The position numbers and the translations under genes were made by a program. Below are positions 8,885-17,804 of a stretch of DNA of 64,000 nucleotides, in pieces. Below the pieces are notes generated by a model. It made no database searches and was not told where the DNA came from. It saw only the letters and a list, made by a program, of their open reading frames with translations. Each line of letters begins with the position of its first letter. Position 1 is the stretch's first letter. This DNA is from Streptomyces sp. DH5 (lineage in GTDB: Bacteria; Actinomycetota; Actinomycetes; Streptomycetales; Streptomycetaceae). Location of the stretch: assembly GCF_020873915.1 (NCBI RefSeq), contig NZ_JAHWGP010000002.1:310001-374000 (forward strand). The letters run 5' to 3'.

Positions 8885-9382
8885 TCAGGGCAGCGGGACG
8901 TCGCCCGGGGACGGCAACAGCGATTCCAGCCCGCTGGGCAGATCACTGGGCAGCGTGGTCGGGAAGCCCGACGGCAGTCCGGTGGGGATGCCGGAGGGCA
9001 GCTCGGTCGGGAAACCTGACGGCAGCTCGCTGGGGATCCCGGAGGGCAGCTCGGTCGGGAAACCTGACGGCAGCTCGCTGGGGATGCCGTCGGTGGCCGT
9101 GCTGCTCTCGCCGGGCTCCTTGTCCGGCGAGTCGCCGTCCTGTGAGGCGAGGAGGTGGACGAGGGAGACCGCCACGAGGGCCGCGATCACGGCGAGCACG
9201 ATCAGCACCAGTCGGCGCCCGCCGGGACCTCGTCCGGCGCCGCCGCCGTGGTCGCCGGGCGGCGGGGGTGGAGGGGCGCCCCCGTACGAGGGCGGACCGA
9301 AGCCGCCGCCCGGGGGCGGCGTGTCCTCCGGCGGACCCGGCGGCCGCCGGGGCGGTACGGGTGGCGTGACCATACCCACCAT
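8885..9382 (-). CDS. Proline-rich membrane-anchored protein with C-terminal PSG repeats
   Basis: A 165-residue protein: a Pro/Gly-rich cytoplasmic head (~60 residues), one membrane helix (LVLIVLAVIAALVAVSLVHLLA), then an extracellular tail of about 80 residues made of PSELPSG / PTELPSG units. Start options are ATG 9382 and ATG 9373. Neither has a strong ribosome-binding site. The topology resembles sortase-independent surface stalks, but no LPXTG is present. Function unknown. The tail is encoded by a tandem DNA repeat, given separately. Confidence 0.7.
   Translation of the reverse strand: MVGMVTPPVPPRRPPGPPEDTPPPGGGFGPPSYGGAPPPPPPGDHGGGAGRGPGGRRLVLIVLAVIAALVAVSLVHLLASQDGDSPDKEPGESSTATDGIPSELPSGFPTELPSGIPSELPSGFPTELPSGIPTGLPSGFPTTLPSDLPSGLESLLPSPGDVPLP
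8945..9088 (-). repeat. 48-bp in-frame tandem repeat (16-residue unit)
   Basis: Two essentially identical 48-bp units (8993-9040, 9041-9088) and one diverged unit (about 8945-8992), each built of two related 24-bp halves. They encode the GIPSELPS-GFPTELPS pattern in the tail of the repeat protein. Because the period is a multiple of three, copy-number change would lengthen or shorten the stalk without breaking the frame. Confidence 0.85.
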
Positions 9383-9549
9383 GGTCGCCGCGGAGGCGGT
9401 AGGTGCGCGAGGGCGCCACGTGGAAGCGAGTGCGTGGTCATGGCTCCGGGCGCCTGATCGCGGCGCACGCGCGAAGAGCCCGCGGGGCGGGGAAGGGACG
9501 CGAGGGAGCTTCGTGCTCCGGCGGACGCGCACCACGACGCGCGGGGACC

Positions 9550-9730
9550 GGCCCCGGCTCACGATCAGTGGGGCGGCCCCGGCTCACGATCAGTGGGGCG
9601 GCCCCGGCTCACGATCAGCGGGTCGGCCCCGGCTCACGATCAGCGGGTCGGCCCCGGCTCACGATCAGCGGGTCGGCCCCGGCTCACGATCAGCGGGTCG
9701 GCCCCGGCTCACGATCAGCGGGTCGGCCCC
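9550..9730. repeat. 25-bp tandem direct repeat, seven full copies
   Basis: Copies start at 9550, 9575, 9600, 9625, 9650, 9675 and 9700, with a six-base partial copy at 9725. Each contains GGCTCACGATCAG. The first two copies end in TGGGGC and the last five in CGGGTC, so the array seems to have expanded from the right-hand variant. There are no spacers, and the period is not a multiple of three. It lies about 170 bases upstream of the repeat protein start and 560 bases beyond the xylA stop. Confidence 0.95.
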
Positions 9731-9969
9731 ACGCCGCAGGCCGCGGCCGGCCCGCGGTCGGTCCCGGCGCCGGCCGCACGGCACGGCGGGCCGTCGACGG
9801 GGCGCCGGCGGAAGTACGCGAGGGGGCAGGCTGCATTCCCGGCCGTGGCTTGCGGCGGGCGGCGCCGACATGGGCGTGGGAGGTTGCCGAGTTCGCCGAG
9901 GACCTCGCGCAGCAGGTCGGCGAGCTCGTCGGGGGTGGCGACCCCGCTTTCCGGCGGCGGGCCGCTCAT
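9715..9969 (-). pseudogene. Possible truncated gene remnant
   Basis: ATG at 9969 begins about 30 residues with coding-like third-position G/C and a helical, acidic pattern (ATPDELADLLREVLGELGN). The following ~50 residues are low-complexity and end inside the 25-bp repeat array. No ribosome-binding site is obvious and no family is recognised. It may be only a chance open frame. Confidence 0.25.
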
Positions 9970-10289
9970 CGGGCTTGCGACGGTGCCGGCCGTGCCGGTC
10001 CCGGCGGCCAGGCGCCGGCGTGGGCGCGGTCGAGGAAGTGCCGCGCGGGCGCGGTGCGCCAGTGCCGCGGGCACCCCGCGGGACCCGGGCGCCCGCCAGG
10101 CCACCGCCGCCCGTTCGGCCGTGGGCGCGGCGACCCCGTTCGTGGAGCACGCGCGTGTCCGTGGCTCCTCCGTACCGCCCAACCCCCGGCGCATGCGGGG
10201 CGTCGGCGTCGGCCTCCCCGTACGCACGGCACTCGCCGACCGCACGGTCCCGTGCGCGCCGCGGCCGGTGCGCACGGGACGCCGGGTGT

Positions 10290-11514
<1,225 letters not shown>

Positions 11515-11571
11515 GCAGGAGCATTTCTGGGAAGAGACACACCCCGCCGGGTGCGGAAGAGGGAGAGACCG

Positions 11572-13017
11572 ATGTCAGCAGCCGAGGGTCCGCTCGTCGT
11601 CGGCGTGGACACATCCACCCAGTCCACCAAGGCGCTGGTCGTCGACGTGGCGACCGGCAGGGTCGTCGCGAGCGGCCAGGCCCCGCACACGGTGAGCTCG
11701 GGGGCCGGCCGGGAGAGCGATCCGCGCCAGTGGTGGGACGCCCTGTCGGAGGCACTGCGCCAGTGCGGCGAGGCGGCGCACGAGGCCGCGGCGGTGTCGA
11801 TCGGCGGGCAGCAGCACGGTCTGGTCACCCTCGACGCGCACGGCGAGCCGGTCCGGCCGGCGCTGCTGTGGAACGACGTGCGGTCCGCGCCCCAGGCCCG
11901 CCGACTGGTCGGGGAGCTGGGCGGCGCGAAGTTCTGGGCGGAGCGCACGGGGAGCGTGCCGGCCGCCTCCTTCACGGTCACCAAGTGGGCCTGGCTGGCG
12001 GAGCACGAACCGGACGCGGTGCGCGCCACCAGGGCCGTCCGGCTCCCCCACGACTACCTCACCGAGCGGCTCACCGGGGAGGGCACGACCGACCGCGGCG
12101 ACGCCTCCGGCACCGGCTGGTGGGCCTCGGCGACGGAGGCGTACGACGAGGAGATCCTCGCCCACGTGGGCCTCGACCCGGCGCTGCTGCCGCGCGTGGT
12201 GCGGCCCGGCGAGGTGGCCGGGACCGTCCGGGACGGTCACGACCTGCCGTTCTCCAGGGGCACCCTGGTGGCGTGCGGGACGGGTGACAACGCGGCGGCC
12301 GCGCTGGGCCTCGGGGTGCGCCCCGGTACGCCGGTGATGAGCCTCGGCACCTCGGGCACCGTGTACGCCGTGTCCCGGCACCGGCAGGCCGACCCGACCG
12401 GCACGGTGGCGGGCTTCGCCGACGCGCGCGGCGACTGGCTGCCGCTGGCCTGCACCCTGAACTGCACGCTCGCCGTGGACAGGGTCGCCGCCCTGCTGGG
12501 CCTGGACCGCGAGGCCGTCGAACCCGGTCAGGGCGTGACCCTGCTTCCCTTCCTGGACGGCGAGCGCACTCCGAACCTCCCCCACTCCTCCGGCCTGCTG
12601 CACGGTCTGCGCCACGACACCACCGGCGGCCAGCTCCTCCAGGCCGCCTACGACGGCGCCGTGTACTCCCTGCTGGCCGCGCTGGACCTGGTCCTCGACG
12701 AGGACGCCGACCCGTCGGCGCCCCTGCTGCTGATCGGCGGCGGTGCCCGCGGCGCGGCCTGGCAGCAGACGGTACGGCGCCTGTCGGGACGGCCCGTGCA
12801 GGTGCCCGGGGCGAGGGAGCTGGTCGCGCTCGGTGCGGCGGCGCAGGCGGCCGGGCTGCTCACCGGGGAGGACCCGGCCGCGGTCGCCCGGCGCTGGAAC
12901 ACGGCGGCCGGACCGGTGCTGGACGCGGTGGAGCGGGACGAGGAGACGCTGGCCAGGCTGGCCGGGGTACTCTCCGACGCGGCCGCGCTGCTGGAGCGCG
13001 CCACGGACACCGACTGA
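11572..13017 (+). CDS. xylB: Xylulokinase
   Basis: A 481-residue FGGY-family sugar kinase (EC 2.7.1.17) that phosphorylates D-xylulose to D-xylulose 5-phosphate for the pentose phosphate pathway. Motifs: VVGVDTSTQSTKALVVD (phosphate 1 loop), GGQQHGLVTLD (substrate loop), SLGTSGTVYA and LLLIGGGARGAAWQQTV (ATP-binding half). The ATG at 11572 follows GGGAGA; an ATG seven codons upstream lacks a site. Divergent from xylA and followed by a strong hairpin and then the ROK regulator. Confidence 0.96.
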   Translation: MSAAEGPLVVGVDTSTQSTKALVVDVATGRVVASGQAPHTVSSGAGRESDPRQWWDALSEALRQCGEAAHEAAAVSIGGQQHGLVTLDAHGEPVRPALLWNDVRSAPQARRLVGELGGAKFWAERTGSVPAASFTVTKWAWLAEHEPDAVRATRAVRLPHDYLTERLTGEGTTDRGDASGTGWWASATEAYDEEILAHVGLDPALLPRVVRPGEVAGTVRDGHDLPFSRGTLVACGTGDNAAAALGLGVRPGTPVMSLGTSGTVYAVSRHRQADPTGTVAGFADARGDWLPLACTLNCTLAVDRVAALLGLDREAVEPGQGVTLLPFLDGERTPNLPHSSGLLHGLRHDTTGGQLLQAAYDGAVYSLLAALDLVLDEDADPSAPLLLIGGGARGAAWQQTVRRLSGRPVQVPGARELVALGAAAQAAGLLTGEDPAAVARRWNTAAGPVLDAVERDEETLARLAGVLSDAAALLERATDTD

Positions 13018-13041
13018 CGGCGCCCCCGCGGCTCCGGGGCC

Positions 13042-13088
13042 GGTGGTCCGCGTCCGTCCGTCGGCCCGACGGACGGACACGGACCACC
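13042..13088 (+). terminator. Long hairpin after xylB
   Basis: Arms of 23 bases (13042-13064 and 13066-13088) pair with one mismatch around a tiny loop, 24 bases after the xylB stop and before the ROK gene. There is no T-run, as is usual in Streptomyces. It is a probable xylB terminator or attenuator. Confidence 0.75.
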
Positions 13089-13170
13089 CCGGGGGCGCGC
13101 GGACCGACCGACCGGGTGGGGCTGCCGACAGCACTGCCGACGACCGCAGAGACCGAGGAACGACGGAGGA

Positions 13171-14379
13171 ATGAGCGCACCGCCGCACAGGACCCGGCCG
13201 GCCGGCCCGGGACGCGCCCTGCCCGACACCCAGCAGGGCATGCGCCGCCGCAACCTCTCGCGCGTGATGCACACCGTGAGCGCCGAGGGGCCGCTGTCCC
13301 GGGCCGCCGTCGCCTCGCGCATCGGCCTGACCCGCGCCGCGGTGTCCACGCTGGTCGACGAGCTGATCCGCTCGGGCCTGCTGGAGGAGCTGGGGCCCGA
13401 ACGGCCGGGCCGCGTGGGCCGGCCCGGTTCCGCGCTCGCCGTCAGCGGGACCGGCCCCGCGGGGATCGGCGCCGAGGTGGGCGTCGACCACCTCGCGGTC
13501 TGCGCGGTCGACCTGCGCGGACGGATACGGGCCCGGGCGGTGCGGCACGTGGCGAACCGGGACCGCTCCCCCGAGCCGGTTCTCGGGGAGCTCACCGAAC
13601 TGGTCCACCGGGTGGTCGCCGAGGCGGAGGGCGAGGGGCTGTGGCCGGCGGGTCTGGCCGTCGCCGTGCCCGGCCTGGTGGCCCGGGACGCCCGGACCGT
13701 CGTACGTGCCCCGAACCTCGGCTGGCTCGGCACCGACCTCGGTGACCTGCTGCCCGCGCGCTTCCCGCTCACGGTGGCCAACGAGGCCAACTTCGGCGCG
13801 CTGGCCGAACTGTGGCTCGGAGCGGACACGCCGCGGGACTTCCTCCATGTGTCGGCCGAGATCGGTATCGGTGCGGCGGTCGTGGTGGACGGGCGGCTGC
13901 TGCGCGGGAACCGGGGTTTCGCGGGCGAGTTGGGTCACGTACCGGTGTGGCCCGACGGGCCGGGGTGCGCCTGCGGCGGTCGGGGCTGTCTGGAGCAGTA
14001 CGCCGGTGAGGAGGCGGTCCTGCGCGCGGCCGGGCTGGAGCCGGGCGAGGACCGCGTCGGCCTCCTCGCCGGCCGCGCCGAGCAGGGCGACGCCGGGGTA
14101 CGACGTGCCCTGCACGAGGCGGGAACGGCGCTCGGCATCGCCCTCACCGGGGCGGTGAACCTGCTGGACCCCCAGAGCGTGGTGCTCGGCGGCGCCCTGT
14201 CCCGGCTCGCACCCTGGCTGCTGCCCTCCCTGCGGTCCGAACTGGGCTGCCGTACGGCGGGACCGGCCTGCCCCGTCTCCGTGTCCGCGCTGGGTCCCGA
14301 AGGTCCCCTGCTGGGCGCGGCGCACTCGGTGGTCCGGGGAGTCCTGGACGATCCGGCGACCGTGGCCGGGCACACCTGA
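13171..14379 (+). CDS. ROK-family transcriptional regulator (xylose-linked)
   Basis: A 402-residue repressor/ORF/kinase-family protein. The N-terminal winged helix-turn-helix (~25-90: SRAAVASRIGLTRAAVSTLVDELIRSGLL) is followed by a sugar-kinase-like ROK domain. The ROK zinc signature is present as GELGHVPV...GCACGGRGCLEQY, with three Cys and one His. A strict NGD catalytic motif is not obvious, consistent with a sensor and not an enzyme. Its position beside xylAB makes it the likely XylR-type repressor. ATG at 13171 follows GGAGGA. Confidence 0.9.
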   Translation: MSAPPHRTRPAGPGRALPDTQQGMRRRNLSRVMHTVSAEGPLSRAAVASRIGLTRAAVSTLVDELIRSGLLEELGPERPGRVGRPGSALAVSGTGPAGIGAEVGVDHLAVCAVDLRGRIRARAVRHVANRDRSPEPVLGELTELVHRVVAEAEGEGLWPAGLAVAVPGLVARDARTVVRAPNLGWLGTDLGDLLPARFPLTVANEANFGALAELWLGADTPRDFLHVSAEIGIGAAVVVDGRLLRGNRGFAGELGHVPVWPDGPGCACGGRGCLEQYAGEEAVLRAAGLEPGEDRVGLLAGRAEQGDAGVRRALHEAGTALGIALTGAVNLLDPQSVVLGGALSRLAPWLLPSLRSELGCRTAGPACPVSVSALGPEGPLLGAAHSVVRGVLDDPATVAGHT

Positions 14380-14462
14380 CCCGAGCCTGGCCCGCTGGGT
14401 GACGTCCCACGCGGGTCCGGCGGGCCCGTGGGGGGGGTGCCGCCGGCCCGGCGGGCGCCGTG

Positions 14463-14834
14463 TCAGGCCGGGGTGAGCCGCACTTCGAGTTCCGTCCGGT
14501 CGGTCACGAACCACACCTGGTCGCCGCGGTTCGCCTCGCGGACGAAGTCGCGCAGGGCGTCGCTGCCGGCCACGCGGGCCGTGATGTCGCCGACGATCAC
14601 CAGGCGGATCCGGTAGTTGGCGAACTTCTGCACCACGTCCCCGGCGACACCCGACCGCAGCGAGAAGAACTCCTCGGCCACCCGGTCCACCGGGACGGCC
14701 ACCACCTCGGCGTGACAGCCCATGGCGTCGCCGATCAGGTCGAGGGCGGTGTCGCCGCCGCTCAGCTTCCTGCCGTCCGGGCCGCAGAGGAGGACCGCGA
14801 CACCGTGCGAAGTCACGAGATCATTGGCTGTCAT
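14463..14834 (-). CDS. DUF4180 domain protein
   Basis: A 123-residue protein matching the DUF4180 pattern as I know it: SGGDTALDLIGDA, a VAIPVERL-like segment (VAVPVDRVAEEFFSLRSGVAGDVVQKFANYRIRLVIVGDI), and ALRDFVREANRG near the end. The family has no established function. ATG at 14834 is chosen by homology; a GTG at 14858 is possible. Convergent with the ROK gene. Confidence 0.8.
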   Translation of the reverse strand: MTANDLVTSHGVAVLLCGPDGRKLSGGDTALDLIGDAMGCHAEVVAVPVDRVAEEFFSLRSGVAGDVVQKFANYRIRLVIVGDITARVAGSDALRDFVREANRGDQVWFVTDRTELEVRLTPA

Positions 14835-14956
14835 GACCTGAGCGTACGTCAAGGGCACGCGCGGGTGCCGGGGTTGTGCCGGGCCGCCACCTCACCGCTC
14901 GATTACGAATCGTCCAACGGCTGGTGGACAGACGTTGAGCAAGCAACCATGAGGGC

Positions 14957-15352
14957 ATGACACCGGCGCAGCGTGCCATGGAGAGACTGCTCACCTGGCC
15001 CGATCTCTCGGCCTCTCCGGCCGCGTGCGGCACGGGGCAGGCGCTCCGCACCGTGCGGGACGAGATCGTCCACTTCCACTCCGCGCGGGACGTGGACCTT
15101 CACCTGACCCGCCACGCGATCCAGCGTTTGACCTACGACCTGGACGGATCGAGTGCGATCCAGCTGGTCCCGGGGTCGTGCTGGGTGACGGTCCACCTGG
15201 ACTGCGCCACGGACGTGGATCTGCTGATGAGCCTGGTGAGCGTAGCCCTCAAGGCGCACCAGAACCGGCCCCCCTCCACCCCGCCGACGGCCGCCGGGTG
15301 CAACTTCCACCGGGTCACCGTGCTGCCGCGCGACGCGACGGCCGGCCACTGA
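14957..15352 (+). CDS. Luciferase-domain (DUF5519-like) small protein
   Basis: A 131-residue cytoplasmic protein: ACGTGQALRTVRDEIVHFHSARDVDLHLTRHAIQRL, then PGSCWVTVHLDCATDVDLLMSLVSVALKAHQ. The HFH...DVDLHLT pattern matches proteins annotated in Streptomyces as luciferase domain-containing (DUF5519). I know of no proven activity and do not infer light production. No clear ribosome-binding site before the ATG at 14957. Confidence 0.6.
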   Translation: MTPAQRAMERLLTWPDLSASPAACGTGQALRTVRDEIVHFHSARDVDLHLTRHAIQRLTYDLDGSSAIQLVPGSCWVTVHLDCATDVDLLMSLVSVALKAHQNRPPSTPPTAAGCNFHRVTVLPRDATAGH

Positions 15353-15369
15353 ACCACGGGGCGCGGCCC

Positions 15370-15418
15370 GGCCTCACGGCCGCAGACCGCCGACGATGTC
15401 GGCCGTCGCCGTGAGGCC
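15370..15418. terminator. Compound hairpin between convergent small genes
   Basis: 11-base perfect arms (15370-15380 and 15408-15418) enclose a second small hairpin (CCGAC/GTCGG). It overlaps the 3' end of the minus-strand membrane gene and follows the plus-strand gene by 18 bases. It could terminate both. Confidence 0.4.
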
Positions 15419-15568
15419 GCTGTGAATGGTGGGCGCGATGCTGGTGCCGGCCAGGTAGAACCCGAGCAGCAGACAGACCAGCGCGTGGGAGACCTTCAGC
15501 CCGCTGTTGCGCAGGAAGATCACCGCCAGGACCGCGAGCAGCAGCACCACAGAGATGGAAACGGCCAT
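15374..15568 (-). CDS. Small two-helix membrane protein
   Basis: A 64-residue protein: MAVSISVVLLLAVLAVIFL, a short GLKVSH turn, then ALVCLLLGFYLAGTSIAPTI. The pattern of two helices separated by a basic turn is common in actinomycete small membrane proteins, including ones encoded beside mobile-element transfer genes. No such genes are here. ATG at 15568 has GGAGGAGG upstream. Function unknown. Confidence 0.7.
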   Translation of the reverse strand: MAVSISVVLLLAVLAVIFLRNSGLKVSHALVCLLLGFYLAGTSIAPTIHSGLTATADIVGGLRP

Positions 15569-15670
15569 CGTCAACCTCCTCCGCCACATCCGTTTCGCGG
15601 CGTTCGGCCGCAAGTGTGGCGTAGCGGAGGGTTCGTCCGGGCTGCTGACCTGTCCGCCGAACGTGTGGTG

Positions 15671-16534
15671 TCACGTCCTGCGGCGGGCGTCGAGGAAGGC
15701 TTCCAGCCCCGTGAGGTCGTCGGTGTTGAGGTGGTCGACGTCCGCCGCGACCAGTTCGCCCCACAGCGCGTCGCGCGCCGGACCCGGCAGGTCCGGGGTG
15801 GCCCAGAAGCGCACCCGCTGCCCGCGCGCGTGCGCGCTGCGCACGATCCCCCGCAGCTTGCGGCGCTCGGCGGCGGGGAAGGGGCCGACGCCCCGCCAGG
15901 TGAAGTGGAGCGTCCAGTTGTCGCTGATCAGCGGGGCGAGGGAGGCCGGTGCGGGGGTGCCGAGGTCGGTGAGCCGCCCGTCGTAGAAGGCGCGGCGCAC
16001 CCGCTGGCCCGCCATGGGCGCGCGGGCGGCCCGGTCACCGGAGATCACGGCGGTGACGGGGCCGGGCAGCACCCTGCCGTGCGCGTAGGTGGTGAACAGG
16101 TGCCGGTACCGGCGCAGATGGCGGTCGAGTTCGAGGTACGTGGAGGAGCCCTCGGTCTTGATGTCGATCAGCAGTTGGAGCGGCCCGCGGTGTCCGCGGT
16201 ACACCGCGCCGCGGTTCGCCCGGACGCGGGCGGCGAGCGGGTCCAGGTACAGCGATGCGAGGGTGCGGGACGGATCCAGGTCCTCGGGGTCGTGGGCGAC
16301 CAGGAGTCGGCCGTCGACGAGGAAGACGTCCGCCTCGACGCTGCCGAAGCGGTGGTCGAGGGCGTCGAGGAGGGGGCGCGGGTGCTCGTAGTCGTTGTGG
16401 GCGTGGGCGCGCCACAACGGGCGCGGCCAGTGGCCGCGTTCACCGGCCAGCGCCCGGGTCGCGGGGAGGGCGGCCGAGCCGGCGAGGGCGGCGCCGAGGG
16501 TGGTGAGGGCTCTGCGGCGGGTGGTGAGGGCCAT
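15671..16534 (-). CDS. Tat-exported PI-PLC / GDPD-like phosphodiesterase
   Basis: A 287-residue protein with a twin-arginine-type leader (MALTTRRRALTTLGAALAGSAALPATRALA). The mature domain has HAHNDYEHPRPLLDAL near its start and VEADVFLVDGRLLVAHD, the acidic metal-binding and catalytic His pattern of TIM-barrel phosphodiesterases (glycerophosphodiester phosphodiesterase / PI-PLC clan). LLIDIKTEG follows. Such proteins cleave lipid-derived phosphodiesters outside the cell. The start has GGGAGG. Transcribed alone. Confidence 0.8.
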   Translation of the reverse strand: MALTTRRRALTTLGAALAGSAALPATRALAGERGHWPRPLWRAHAHNDYEHPRPLLDALDHRFGSVEADVFLVDGRLLVAHDPEDLDPSRTLASLYLDPLAARVRANRGAVYRGHRGPLQLLIDIKTEGSSTYLELDRHLRRYRHLFTTYAHGRVLPGPVTAVISGDRAARAPMAGQRVRRAFYDGRLTDLGTPAPASLAPLISDNWTLHFTWRGVGPFPAAERRKLRGIVRSAHARGQRVRFWATPDLPGPARDALWGELVAADVDHLNTDDLTGLEAFLDARRRT

Positions 16535-16679
16535 GCTCTGCCTCCCTGGAGGTGCCGTGCGGGGTCCCCGTGAGTATGGGGTCCCGGCAGGCTCAAGGAG
16601 CAGTGTCGTGCGGGGAGTTGGCTGATCCGCCGTCGTCCGTTCACCTCGCCGGCGCCGCGGGCGCGGGGTACGCACAGCG

Positions 16680-16712
16680 CCGGAGCCCGCCCCTGGAAGG
16701 GGCGGGCTCCGG
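16680..16712 (-). terminator. Terminator of the acyl-CoA dehydrogenase operon
   Basis: Perfect 14-base arms (16680-16693, 16699-16712) with a TGGAA loop, 15 bases past the stop of the last operon gene. Strong rho-independent-like hairpin without a T-run. Confidence 0.85.
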
Positions 16713-16727
16713 CGGCCGTCCTGTGGT

Positions 16728-17804
16728 TCAGGGAGCGCGCAGGTCGACCAGCTCGGCGAGTGCCTCGCGGTGGGCGCCCGCCGTGCCGTAGGCGATCGAG
16801 TCGGCCTTGGCACGCTTGAGGTGGAGGTGCACCGGGTGCTCCCAGGTCATGCCGATGCCGCCGTGCAGTTGCAGCGCCTCCTCCGCGGCGCGGACCGCGA
16901 CGGGGGCGGCGTAGGACTGGGCGACGGCGACCGCCACGTCGGCGTCCTCGCCGGTGGACAGCGCGTCCGCGGCGTTCCGCGCCGCCGCGCGGAGGTTGAC
17001 GGTCTCCAGCCACACCTGGGCGAGCCGGTGCTTGATCGCCTGGAATCCGCCGACGGGGCGGTTGAACTGCTTGCGGTCCTTCAGGTGACGGACGGTCTCC
17101 GTCAACGACCATTCCGCGAGGCCGAGTTGTTCCGAGGCGAGCAGCCCGGCGCCGGCCCGCAGGGCGCGGCGCACGGCGGGTTCCGCGTCGCCGAGCCTGC
17201 GGCCCCGGGCACCGTCGAGGACGATCCGGGCGAGCGGGCGGGTGAGGTCCAGGGACGTCTGCGGGGTGACGGTGACCGCGCCGGCCTCCACCGCGTACAG
17301 CCCGCCGTCGTCCGCCGGCACCAGCAGCACGTCGGCGACCGCGGCGTCCGCGATGCCGGTCAGCTCCCCGTGCAGGGCGCCGCCCTCCAGCCGTACGGTG
17401 GCGAACGCGGCGCGCGGAGCGGTGTGCAGTCCCACCGCGAGGGCGCCGATCCGGCGTCCGGACGCCAGCCCGGCGAGCAGGTCGCCCGGCTCGGGGCAGG
17501 CCAGCAGCGCCTCGGTGGCCACCACGGCGCTCGTCAGGTAGGGCACGGGAGCGACCGCGCGCCCCAGTTCCTCCAGGACGACGGCGGTCTCGCGGTGGGT
17601 GGCGCCCTGGCCGCCCCTGTCCTCGGGGACCAGCAGCCCGGCGAGGCCCATGCCGTCGGCGAGCGACTTCCACAGGGACAGGTCGTGCGGGGCGTCCGAC
17701 TCGATGCGGGCGATCACTCCGGACGCGTCACAGTGGTCGGTGAGCAGGTCCCGGACGGCGGCGCGCAGCGCCTCTTCCTCCTCCGAGTACAGCAGATCGC
17801 TCAT
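16728..17804 (-). CDS. Acyl-CoA dehydrogenase, smaller subunit
   Basis: A 358-residue acyl-CoA dehydrogenase-family protein: MSDLLYSEEEEALRAAVRDLL (N-terminal helical domain), VPEDRGGQGATHRETAVVLEELGRA, middle beta domain, and the C-terminal ALQLHGGIGMTWEHPVHLHLKRA flavin-contacting segment. Its start overlaps the preceding dehydrogenase gene by ATGA. In actinobacteria such adjacent unequal pairs form alpha2beta2 enzymes (as known for ChsE1-ChsE2 in sterol catabolism) and the two chains share the active site. I infer the same here. The substrate is unknown. Confidence 0.88.
   Translation of the reverse strand: MSDLLYSEEEEALRAAVRDLLTDHCDASGVIARIESDAPHDLSLWKSLADGMGLAGLLVPEDRGGQGATHRETAVVLEELGRAVAPVPYLTSAVVATEALLACPEPGDLLAGLASGRRIGALAVGLHTAPRAAFATVRLEGGALHGELTGIADAAVADVLLVPADDGGLYAVEAGAVTVTPQTSLDLTRPLARIVLDGARGRRLGDAEPAVRRALRAGAGLLASEQLGLAEWSLTETVRHLKDRKQFNRPVGGFQAIKHRLAQVWLETVNLRAAARNAADALSTGEDADVAVAVAQSYAAPVAVRAAEEALQLHGGIGMTWEHPVHLHLKRAKADSIAYGTAGAHREALAELVDLRAP

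Larger units (their letters stand above)
9383..10289. other. Gene-poor stretch between xylA and the repeat protein
   Basis: About 900 bases with no convincing complete gene. It holds the 25-bp tandem repeat (9550-9730) and, on the minus strand, a short open frame 9715-9969 whose first ~30 residues look coding (MSGPPPESGVATPDELADLL, then REVLGELGNLP). After that it degenerates into Arg/Pro-rich sequence that runs into the repeat. The rest is very GC-rich without consistent codon bias. It may be a decayed gene plus repeat expansion. Confidence 0.5.

Noticed and set aside
9550-9730. CRISPR array
   Set aside because: The units are directly adjacent without unique spacers, and there are no cas genes.
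15374-15568. Remnant of an integrated conjugative element
   Set aside because: The small protein only resembles membrane proteins of such elements; no integrase, att site, tRNA or transfer gene is nearby.
16055-16534. Plus-strand gene opposite the PI-PLC-like gene
   Set aside because: The minus-strand frame has a Tat leader, domain match and ribosome-binding site; the plus-strand frames have none.
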